Made by a program: the position numbers and the translations under genes. 6,128 nt of DNA from JAIBJP01 sp035639875 (GTDB taxonomy: Bacteria > Actinomycetota > Thermoleophilia > Gaiellales > Gaiellaceae), in NCBI GenBank assembly GCA_035639875.1, contig DASQXE010000076.1:1-6128 (forward strand), read 5' to 3'. Below are positions 1-4,524 of the stretch, piece after piece; the first letter of the stretch is position 1; each line of letters starts with the position of its first letter. The notes under the pieces were generated by a model that saw only the letters and a program-made list of their open reading frames with translations, had not been told where the DNA came from and made no database searches.

Positions 1-392
1 GCTGAGTCTTCCTCTAGCTGCCGTTGCGCATGCCGGGCGACGAGCGGGCCGGCGATGCGCGCAAGACGAGTTGTGTACTCGCTCTCCACAACTGTGGTCA
101 GCCGGGTGCCGGCGCCGGTCGGCTCGAGCCGTTGCGTGCTCGTCGCCTCGAAGCCGCTCCCGCGGAGGCGTACCTGTAGCAATCTGGGCGGCTCGTGTCG
201 CACGACCTCAGCCTCGAGCTCGATGCGCTGGCCGTGCTGGAGGAAGACGTCACGGAAGTGAGTCTCGTCCAGCGGCTCCGACTCGACCAGCAGGCCCATC
301 CAGCGAAGCCGCGGTTCGCTCCCGACCAGGAACGGAAAGACGCGCTCGGGGGGCGCGGCGATCTCGACGGCGTGTTCGATCCGCCGGGCTAC
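1..392 (-). CDS. SRPBCC/START-fold protein (polyketide cyclase-like), 3' end beyond window, start unclear
   Basis: Reading the minus strand down from 392 gives about 130 residues without a stop, running off the window edge. The pattern fits the SRPBCC (Bet v1/START/polyketide cyclase) helix-grip fold: a first beta strand ending in AVEIAAPPERVFPFL, the family's usual 'strand, then P-x-x-V-F/W-x-F/L helix' opening. Then come strands such as HGQRIELEAEVVRHEPPRLLQV and FEATSTQRLEPTGAGTRLTTVVESEY, and the start of the long C-terminal helix at the window edge. Such proteins bind hydrophobic ligands or act as cyclases or lipid carriers; the substrate cannot be inferred. The frame has no ATG, GTG or TTG until the ATG at 299, which would delete the first strand and helix. 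It is open upstream through the whole neighbouring gene, in the -1 frame relative to it. A one-base indel or a non-canonical start is therefore suspected. The fold call is fairly sure; the 5' boundary is not. Confidence 0.72.
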
Positions 393-733
393 GAGGCGTC
401 GGGGGTCTCGGCGCGGCGGCGCATCTCCTCCGCCGCCGCCCGCGCTTCCTCGTGCACGCGCCTGCGCATCGCCTCGAACTCGTTCGCCGGCGGAGGCTCG
501 CTTCGGCGCGGCTCCTCGACGACGATCGTCTCGGCGCCCATCCCGGCCGCCTCGAAGTCGCGCTCGTCGACGTCCGCGCGCCGGGCCTCGGCCAGCTTCT
601 GGCGGAGCTCTTCCGCGCGCGGATCGACGGTCGGCGCAGCCCCTGCAGAAACGGGCGGCCGTCTGTGGCGGAGGAGGAGCACGGCGGCGGCGCCCGCGAG
701 GGCGCCGGCTGCCAGTGCGGCCTTCTGATTCAC
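389..733 (-). CDS. Small protein with an N-terminal membrane anchor and charged helical tail, function unknown
   Basis: I do not recognise a family. From the GTG at 733 the product is 114 residues. MNQK is followed by an Ala/Gly/Leu hydrophobic stretch of about 18 residues ending in LLLRHRR, which reads as a single N-in membrane anchor or uncleaved signal. A Pro-rich linker and two charged, probably helical or coiled-coil, segments follow (about EELRQKLAEARR and EFEAMRRRVHEEARAAAEEMRRRAE). A GTG at 742 is also in frame, but GGGAGA would then touch the start codon. For 733 the same SD lies about 9 bases away, so I prefer 733. The stop (389-391) sits where the SRPBCC frame begins, so the two are translated together or are one broken gene. 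If joined by one extra base in the G5 run at 401-405, the product is a membrane-tethered SRPBCC protein. Codon use fits a real gene. Confidence 0.6.
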   Translation of the reverse strand: MNQKAALAAGALAGAAAVLLLRHRRPPVSAGAAPTVDPRAEELRQKLAEARRADVDERDFEAAGMGAETIVVEEPRRSEPPPANEFEAMRRRVHEEARAAAEEMRRRAETPDAS

Positions 734-745
734 AAGCGGCACTCT

Positions 746-760
746 CCCACGACAAGTGGG
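746..760. repeat. Short inverted repeat over the ribosome-binding site of the minus-strand gene
   Basis: CCCAC (746-750) and GTGGG (756-760) pair around a five-base loop. An outer CTC/GAG pairing (742-744 with 763-765) is possible across a small internal loop. On the minus-strand transcript the 3' arm contains the GGG of the GGGAGA Shine-Dalgarno sequence of the 389-733 gene, so the hairpin could limit its translation. It could equally be a protein operator in the divergent region, or chance in such GC-rich DNA. Confidence 0.3.
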
Positions 761-785
761 GCGAGGGCAAGCCCGCGACCGCGGC

Positions 786-791
786 TATACT
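786..791 (+). promoter_or_regulatory. Putative -10 box (TATACT) of the rpsF operon
   Basis: TATACT differs from the consensus TATAAT at one position and stands out in otherwise GC-rich DNA. It lies upstream of the leader hairpin and about 95 bases before the rpsF start, which would put transcription start near 797-799 and give a leader of roughly 87 bases. I see no convincing -35 hexamer at 16-18 bases upstream. The same AT-rich patch reads TATAGC on the minus strand (784-789), so it may also serve the divergent gene. Confidence 0.45.
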
Positions 792-804
792 CGGACGACT
801 TCCT

Positions 805-852
805 GCCTCGCCCCGGCGCCGCCCCTTCCCGAACGGCGCGAGCAGGCGAGGC
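805..852 (+). promoter_or_regulatory. Candidate S6:S18-binding leader RNA (rpsF operon autoregulation)
   Basis: The rpsF leader folds by eye into a two-tier stem-loop. An outer stem of eight perfect pairs (805-812 with 845-852) is followed by an internal loop with CCG on the 5' side (813-815) and GAGCA on the 3' side (840-844). Above it are an inner stem of six pairs (816-821 with 834-839) and a 12-base apical loop (822-833). A structured RNA in front of rpsF/rpsR operons is known in many bacterial phyla. It binds the S6:S18 complex by mimicking the 16S rRNA site, with a CCG in a bulge or internal loop flanked by two stems, as I recall it. Place, shape and the CCG all agree here. The element ends 14 bases before the SD, so it could block initiation on rpsF and so repress the operon when S6:S18 is in excess. 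The structure is seen in the sequence; its binding and role are inferred. Confidence 0.68.
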
Positions 853-866
853 CGTTAGACCGAGGG

Positions 867-873
867 AAGGAGG
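867..873 (+). promoter_or_regulatory. Strong Shine-Dalgarno sequence of rpsF
   Basis: AAGGAGG lies 11 bases before the GTG at 885. It decides the start: the same frame is open further upstream to an ATG at 756, but that would translate through the promoter and leader hairpin, and S6 proteins begin within a few residues of the Y-E-V/x-M strand. Confidence 0.85.
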
Positions 874-884
874 ATTCGGGAACG

Positions 885-1220
885 GTGAACGCATACGAAG
901 TCATGCTCATGCTCGACTCAGAGCTCCCCGAGGAGCGCGAGAACGAGATCCTCGCGCGCGTCCGCGAATTGATCGAGAAGCGGGGAGGGAGCTGGATCGG
1001 ACACGAGCCGTGGGGGCGCCGCAAGCTCGCGTACGAGATTCGGCACAAGGGTGAGGCGAACTATCACGTCGTACACTTCGACGCCGACCCGGCGGCGCTG
1101 CAAGAGCTCACGCGCGTGCTCAAGATCACCGACGACGTCATGCGCCACATGGCCGTCCGGCGACCTGCGGGCCGGGCGAGGTCCAGGGCGGAGCGAGAGG
1201 CTGTCCCATCGGCCGGGTAG
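885..1220 (+). CDS. rpsF: Small ribosomal subunit protein bS6
   Basis: This 111-residue protein is S6, which binds the 30S platform as a heterodimer with S18 next to 16S rRNA helices 22-23. It opens with the first beta strand (NAYEVMLMLDSEL). A helix follows (about residues 15-33), then the family signature GRRKLAYEIRHKGEANYHVVHF at about 44-65, where aromatic and basic residues face rRNA. The strand and helix around ALQELTRVLKITDDVMRHMAVRR complete the ferredoxin-like fold. The last 20 residues form a short Arg-rich tail that is probably disordered. The start is GTG at 885, chosen from the AAGGAGG site and the family N-terminus. It is the first gene of the rpsF-ssb-rpsR-rplI operon and is preceded by a likely S6:S18 feedback element. 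Length is close to the usual 95-135 residues. The identification is secure. Confidence 0.96.
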   Translation: MNAYEVMLMLDSELPEERENEILARVRELIEKRGGSWIGHEPWGRRKLAYEIRHKGEANYHVVHFDADPAALQELTRVLKITDDVMRHMAVRRPAGRARSRAEREAVPSAG

Positions 1221-1258
1221 CATCCGAACGAGTGTTCGATTCAGGAAGGAGATAGGCC

Positions 1259-1699
1259 GTGGCAAACATCAACCGCGTCGTGCTCGTGGGGAACTTGACC
1301 AAGGACCCGGAGCTGCGGCATACGCCGAGCGGAACGGCGGTCTGCAAGCTCCGCTTGGCCGTCAACACGCGCCAGAAGGACGCTTCGACCGGCGAATGGG
1401 GCGATAAGCCGAACTACTTCGACGTCACGGTCTGGGGGAACCAGGGCGAGAGCTGCGCCCAGTTCCTCTCCAAGGGTCGGCCCGTCGGCATCGACGGCCG
1501 GCTCGACTGGCGCGAATGGGAAGCTCAGGACGGCACGAAGCGTCAGGCCGTCGAGATCATCGCCGACACCGTGCAGTTCCTAGGCAGCCGCAGCGACAGC
1601 GAGGGCCAGTCGCAGTACATCCCGCCCTCGGACGTCGCAGCCGACCAATCCGACTTCGTCAAGACCGGCTCGGCGGCGGACGACGACATTCCGTTCTAG
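1259..1699 (+). CDS. ssb: Single-stranded DNA-binding protein SSB
   Basis: SSB coats single-stranded DNA at replication forks and repair sites and recruits partner proteins through its C-terminal tip. The 146-residue product begins ANINRVVLVGNLTKDPELRHTPSGTAVCKLRLAVN, the typical first half of the OB fold. PNYFDVTVWG and GRPVGIDGRLDWREWEAQDG follow, and the fold ends near residue 110 (IADTVQFLG). A short acidic/Ser/Gln linker leads to the tip DDDIPF, the conserved acidic peptide that docks RecO, exonuclease I and other partners. Its linker is short compared with many actinobacterial SSBs. Start is GTG at 1259, with AAGGAG at 1246-1251 seven bases upstream. It lies 38 bases after rpsF, and its stop overlaps the SD of rpsR, so it is co-transcribed with the ribosomal protein genes. 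Confidence 0.97.
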   Translation: MANINRVVLVGNLTKDPELRHTPSGTAVCKLRLAVNTRQKDASTGEWGDKPNYFDVTVWGNQGESCAQFLSKGRPVGIDGRLDWREWEAQDGTKRQAVEIIADTVQFLGSRSDSEGQSQYIPPSDVAADQSDFVKTGSAADDDIPF

Positions 1700-1718
1700 G
1701 AGGAGAAAACTGGCACGA

Positions 1719-1982
1719 ATGCCACAACAGACGAAGCAAACCGGCCGTAGACGCCCGTCGGCTTCGGCCGGTCCCATCCGGCGGAAGAGCTGTTACTTCT
1801 GCAAGGAGAAGATCGAGGAAGTCGACTACAAGAACTACAACCAGCTGCGCCGCTACGTGTCCGAGAAGGGGAAGATTCGCTCCCGCCGGATCACCGGTGC
1901 TTGCCGGCGCCACCAGGAGCAGATCGCGGTCGCGGTGAAGCGCGCGCGCGAGATGGCCCTCCTGCCGTACGTGGCCCCGTAA
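1719..1982 (+). CDS. rpsR: Small ribosomal subunit protein bS18
   Basis: S18 partners S6 on the 30S platform. The 87-residue protein has a basic, disordered N-terminus (about 1-22), then KSCYFCKEKIEEVDYKNYNQLRRYVSEKGKIRSRRITGACRRHQEQIAVAVKRAREMALLPY, the whole conserved domain. CxxC near residues 25-28, the later Cys in TGAC and the following His match the zinc-binding 'C+' form of S18. The GGAGG of its SD (within 1698-1705) overlaps the ssb stop codon, and the ATG at 1719 is 15 bases after GGAGG, rather far. An in-frame CTG at 1710 would sit six bases away and give an N-terminus M-A-R-M-P, so the true start may be three codons upstream. Only three bases separate its stop from rplI. Confidence 0.95.
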   Translation: MPQQTKQTGRRRPSASAGPIRRKSCYFCKEKIEEVDYKNYNQLRRYVSEKGKIRSRRITGACRRHQEQIAVAVKRAREMALLPYVAP

Positions 1983-1985
1983 CGA

Positions 1986-2648
1986 ATGGAAGTCATCCTC
2001 CTTCAGGACGTCGAGCACGTCGGGCTGCGCGGCGAGGTCGTCTCCGTCGCGCGCGGGTACTTGCGCAACTACCTCGAGCCGCGCCGCCTGGCCGAGCAGG
2101 CGACTCCTGCGCGCGTCGCCGAGCTCGAGCGGCGCGAGGCGGCTCGCGCCCGGCACGAGGCGGCTACGTTCGAGCAGGCACAGGAGCTCGCTGAAATGCT
2201 CGGCAAGATGGAGCTCCGCTTCGACGTCAACGCGGGTCCGCAGGGGACGCTGTTCGGGTCGGTCACGCCCACGAACATCGCCGACGAGCTCTGGGAGAAG
2301 CACAAGATCCGCGTCGACCGGCGCAAGATCGGCCTCCCGGACCCGATCAAGCGCGTCGGTCGCTACGACGTCCCAATCGAGCTCTTCCAGGATGTAACGG
2401 TCGAGGTGCGGGTTCTTGTCGTGCCTGAGGGCGGCGAGCTCCCGCCCGAAGAGGAGCTTGAGGCAATGGAAGCGGCGGAGCGGGAGCGCGAGGAGGCCGA
2501 GGAGGAGGCCGCGGCCGCCTCAGCCGCCGCAGTGGACGCCGCCGTCGCCGAGGTCGAGGCCGAGGAAGCCGAGGACGAAACAGCCGGCGAAGGCGAGCCT
2601 GCGCCTGACGCCTCTGCCGAGCCCTCCGAGCCCTCCGAGCCTTCGTAG
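1986..2648 (+). CDS. rplI: Large ribosomal subunit protein bL9 with long acidic C-terminal tail
   Basis: L9 binds 23S rRNA with its N-terminal domain and reaches out from the 50S base, helping frame maintenance. The N-domain is clear: MEVILLQDVEHVGLRGEVVSVARGYLRNYLEPRRLA (1-36), with the conserved Gly and G-Y-x-R-N rRNA-binding residues. A long Glu/Arg-rich connecting helix (about 41-75) and the C-domain (about 76-147: FGSVTPTNIADEL, KIRVDRRKIGLPDPIKRVGRYDVPIEL, VTVEVRVLVV) follow. L9 normally stops here, at about 148-150 residues. This one adds about 73 residues rich in Glu, Ala and Pro, ending in the repeat SEPSEPSEPS. The tail stays in frame and keeps GC-rich codons, so it looks real rather than a missed stop. 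There is no SD before the ATG, and the three-base gap after rpsR implies translational coupling. It is the last gene of the operon. Confidence 0.95.
   Translation: MEVILLQDVEHVGLRGEVVSVARGYLRNYLEPRRLAEQATPARVAELERREAARARHEAATFEQAQELAEMLGKMELRFDVNAGPQGTLFGSVTPTNIADELWEKHKIRVDRRKIGLPDPIKRVGRYDVPIELFQDVTVEVRVLVVPEGGELPPEEELEAMEAAEREREEAEEEAAAASAAAVDAAVAEVEAEEAEDETAGEGEPAPDASAEPSEPSEPS
2619..2645 (+). repeat. Nine-base tandem repeat encoding (SEP)n at the L9 C-terminus
   Basis: Three adjacent nine-base units begin at 2619, 2628 and 2637. The first two are identical (GAGCCCTCC); the third is GAGCCTTCG. They encode Glu-Pro-Ser repeats directly before the rplI stop. Slippage in this array could change the tail length between strains without shifting the frame. 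Confidence 0.7.
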
Positions 2649-2872
2649 CGGTCGTCCACAGAGCGTTCCACAGCGATCTGGATAGCCGGACAAAAAGGTC
2701 GCTCGGAGCGACAAAAACGAGCGGCTAGGTAACGCCGGCGCGGTGGACGGCTGGGGATGGGCGGTGGATGCCGTCCGATGCGCCTGCGAACATTAGTTCC
2801 CTTATGCCTGCAAAAAGGCGCCTTCGGTCTGTGGAAAAACGGCAAGCGGCGGGGCCTTTACGGTCTCGTCCC
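2649..2872. other. Intergenic region rplI-dnaB with three DnaA-box-like sites
   Basis: No gene is visible in these 224 bases. Three sites resemble the DnaA box (TTATCCACA; looser form TTWTNCACA). TCGTCCACA (2652-2660) and CGTTCCACA (2664-2672) lie 12 bases apart in the same direction, each 7 of 9 to the loose form. TTTTCCACA is on the minus strand (2830-2838) and matches the loose form fully. The region also has a hairpin at 2698-2712 and a perfect palindrome AAGGCGCCTT at 2815-2824. A TACGGT hexamer at 2859-2864 lies eight bases before the dnaB ATG. It probably holds the end of the rplI transcript and the dnaB promoter, possibly under DnaA influence. No T-rich intrinsic terminator follows rplI on the plus strand. 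Confidence 0.45.
2698..2712 (-). terminator. Hairpin flanked by A5 tracts; terminator-shaped only on the minus strand
   Basis: GTCGCT (2698-2703) and AGCGAC (2707-2712) pair around a CGG loop. A5 tracts stand on both sides (2692-2696 and 2713-2717). On the minus strand the stem is followed by T5, the shape of a short intrinsic terminator; on the plus strand it is followed by A5 and would not terminate well. No minus-strand gene is visible in this region, so it may stop antisense transcription coming back from dnaB, or be a protein site. The stem is only six pairs. Confidence 0.3.
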
Positions 2873-4237
2873 ATGGCGACGAACGCGGCGCGCGCCCTCC
2901 ACCCGGCAGCCGAGCCGCACGTCCCCCCGCAGAACCTCGACGCAGAGGAATCCGTCCTCGGCGCGATGATGCTCTCCCCTGGTGCGATCGCCGTCGTGAG
3001 CGAGATCCTTTCGAGCGACGGGCGGGAGTTCTACCGCGAGAGCCATGCGACGATTTATCGCGCCGCGCTCGGCCTGTACGTCAAAGGGGAGCCGGTCGAT
3101 GCCATCACGCTGGCGGACGAGCTCGACGAGCGCGGCGAGCTCGAAGACGCGGGCGGCAAGGTGCGCGTGCAGGAGCTCGCGGCCACGGTCCCGGCGACCG
3201 CCAACGCGGGCCACTACGCGCAGATCGTCCGCGAGAACGCCACCCTGCGCGGCCTCATCCGCGCGGGCGGGGAGATCTCCCGCCTCGGGTGGGAGCGCCC
3301 AGGCGAGGCGACGGAGCTCGTCGACCAGGCTGAGCAGATCGTCTTCGACCTCTCGCAACAGCGCGCTCGCGGCGAGTTCAGCCACATCGAGGAGCTCCTG
3401 AAGGAGAGCTTCGAGCGCATCACGGCGCTTTACGAGTCGGGCGCGGACGTCACCGGCGTTCCCTCCGGCTTCCGCGATCTCGACCGCATCACGTCCGGCT
3501 TCCAGGAAGGGAACCTCGTCATCGTGGCCGCGAGGCCGAGCATGGGAAAGTCGGCGCTCGGGCTCTGCGTCGCGGCCAATCTCGCCGTCCGCAAGGGCAC
3601 GCCGGTCGCGCTATTCACCCTCGAGATGTCGAAGTCGGAGGTGACGCAGCGGCTCATGTGCAGCGAGGCGAAGGTGGAGTCGCAACGCCTGCGCACCGGG
3701 AAGCTCGGCGTCGACGACTGGCCGCGGCTCACAGCCGCCTGCGACAAGCTCGCCAAGGCGCCCATTTACGTGGACGACACCGGCTCGATCACGATGATGG
3801 AGATCCGTTCCAAGGCCCGCCGTCTGAAGGCGAAGCATCCCGACCTCGGGCTCATCATCGTCGACTACCTCCAGCTGATGACCTCAGGGACGACGGCGGA
3901 GAACAGGGTGCAGGAGGTTTCACAGATCTCGCGCTCCTTGAAGGTGCTCGCGCGCGACCTCGACGTGCCGATCCTGGCCCTCTCGCAGCTCTCGCGCGCC
4001 GTCGAACAGCGCCACGACAAGCGTCCGATCCTCTCCGACCTGAGAGAGAGCGGTAGCCTCGAGCAGGACTCGGACATCGTCATCTTCATCTATCGGGACG
4101 AGTACTACGACGACGAATCCGACCAGCAGGGCCTCGCCGAGCTGCACGTCGCCAAGCACCGCAATGGGCCGACCGACACGATCAAGCTCTCGTTCCTGCG
4201 GCGCTACGCCAAGTTCGCGGATCTGGCGGCCGCTTGA
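2873..4237 (+). CDS. dnaB: Replicative DNA helicase DnaB
   Basis: DnaB is the hexameric 5'-3' helicase that unwinds DNA at the fork and carries DnaG primase. The 454-residue product has the N-terminal DnaB domain (about 18-120: PPQNLDAEESVLGAMM...FYRESHATIYRAALGLY...TVPATANAGHYAQIV). A linker helix and the RecA-like ATPase follow. Visible ATPase elements are Walker A ARPSMGKS (about 220-227, Lys226), the TLEMSKSE catalytic Glu at about 251, Walker B LIIVDYLQL (about 327-335), DLRESGSLEQDSD (about 389-401) and KHRNGPT (about 428-434), which holds the likely arginine finger. Length is normal, and there is no intein, which some actinobacterial dnaB genes carry. I chose ATG 2873 because homologues begin with a short loose leader before P-P-Q-N/D-L. 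In-frame starts at 2768, 2804 and 2831 would add an atypical peptide through the regulatory region. No SD precedes 2873. Confidence 0.96.
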   Translation: MATNAARALHPAAEPHVPPQNLDAEESVLGAMMLSPGAIAVVSEILSSDGREFYRESHATIYRAALGLYVKGEPVDAITLADELDERGELEDAGGKVRVQELAATVPATANAGHYAQIVRENATLRGLIRAGGEISRLGWERPGEATELVDQAEQIVFDLSQQRARGEFSHIEELLKESFERITALYESGADVTGVPSGFRDLDRITSGFQEGNLVIVAARPSMGKSALGLCVAANLAVRKGTPVALFTLEMSKSEVTQRLMCSEAKVESQRLRTGKLGVDDWPRLTAACDKLAKAPIYVDDTGSITMMEIRSKARRLKAKHPDLGLIIVDYLQLMTSGTTAENRVQEVSQISRSLKVLARDLDVPILALSQLSRAVEQRHDKRPILSDLRESGSLEQDSDIVIFIYRDEYYDDESDQQGLAELHVAKHRNGPTDTIKLSFLRRYAKFADLAAA

Positions 4238-4515
4238 TGGCGAGCTGGGCTCCACCGCTTCGTCCCCCACGCCGCGCGCAGCGCGAGCCAGAGCGGCGGC
4301 GGCCCGACGCGCGCGTGCTTCGTGTCGGGCGCCACGTTGTTTCCGACCGCGACCTGCTCGTCTTGGCCGACCGGCTACGCGCCCTCGAGCACGAGCTCGA
4401 CGCCACCGTCGCGAGGGACGACGAGGCGTTGCAGGCTCGCGCGCACGAGTGCGTCGCCCGTGATCTGGAGGTCGTTACGACCGCACTCAGGCGCGCACGC
4501 CTCCCCGCGCATTAA
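4237..4515 (+). CDS. Uncharacterised 92-residue protein coupled to dnaB
   Basis: I recognise no family. The ATG at 4237 shares one base with the dnaB stop (TGATG), a typical coupling arrangement, and there is no separate SD. The reading frame keeps strongly GC-rich third positions through its length. The first 25 or so residues are Pro/Arg-rich and probably disordered. A short segment follows (VLRVGRHVVSDRDL), then two amphipathic helices, about LLVLADRLRALEHELDATVARDDEALQ and RAHECVARDLEVVTTALRRARL, which could form a helical hairpin or coiled coil. It has no signal peptide or membrane segment, so it is cytosolic. Its place between dnaB and purA hints only at co-expression. An alternative is a non-coding spacer with an open frame, but the coupling and codon use argue for a gene. 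Confidence 0.6.
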   Translation: MASWAPPLRPPRRAQREPERRRPDARVLRVGRHVVSDRDLLVLADRLRALEHELDATVARDDEALQARAHECVARDLEVVTTALRRARLPAH

Positions 4516-4518
4516 GCT
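4513..4518 (+). promoter_or_regulatory. Possible -10 box giving a leaderless purA transcript
   Basis: TAAGCT fits the TANNNT pattern and ends six bases before the purA ATG, so transcription could begin at the A of the start codon. No SD occurs between the previous stop and the ATG, which is what a leaderless mRNA would show. No -35 is evident, and purA may simply be read through from dnaB. Confidence 0.3.
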
Positions 4519-4524
4519 CAATCC

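Noticed and set aside
82..90. CTCTCCACA as another DnaA box
   Set aside because: It is inside the SRPBCC coding region, imperfect and isolated. It mainly shows that TCCACA cores can occur by chance here.
756..884. Upstream extension of rpsF to an ATG at 756
   Set aside because: It would translate the -10 box and leader hairpin. The AAGGAGG before GTG 885 and the S6 family N-terminus fix the start at 885.
71..1054. Long plus-strand open frame of 327 codons across the window start
   Set aside because: It runs antisense to the SRPBCC and membrane-anchor genes, then through the rpsF promoter, leader and out-of-frame rpsF. The protein is Arg/Ala/Pro low complexity, as expected for a shadow frame in GC-rich DNA.
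2815..2824. Perfect palindrome AAGGCGCCTT, considered as a terminator or operator
   Set aside because: As a hairpin it has almost no loop, and no T tract follows on the plus strand. Ten-base palindromes of this GC content can arise by chance, so it is only noted as part of the intergenic region.
2768..2872. Upstream extension of dnaB to ATG 2768 or 2804, or GTG 2831
   Set aside because: The added residues do not resemble DnaB N-termini and cross the palindrome and DnaA-like box. Kept only as a start-site uncertainty.
3530..3560. Intein insertion at the DnaB Walker A, common in some actinobacteria
   Set aside because: The Walker A and flanking sequence are continuous and the protein has normal length.
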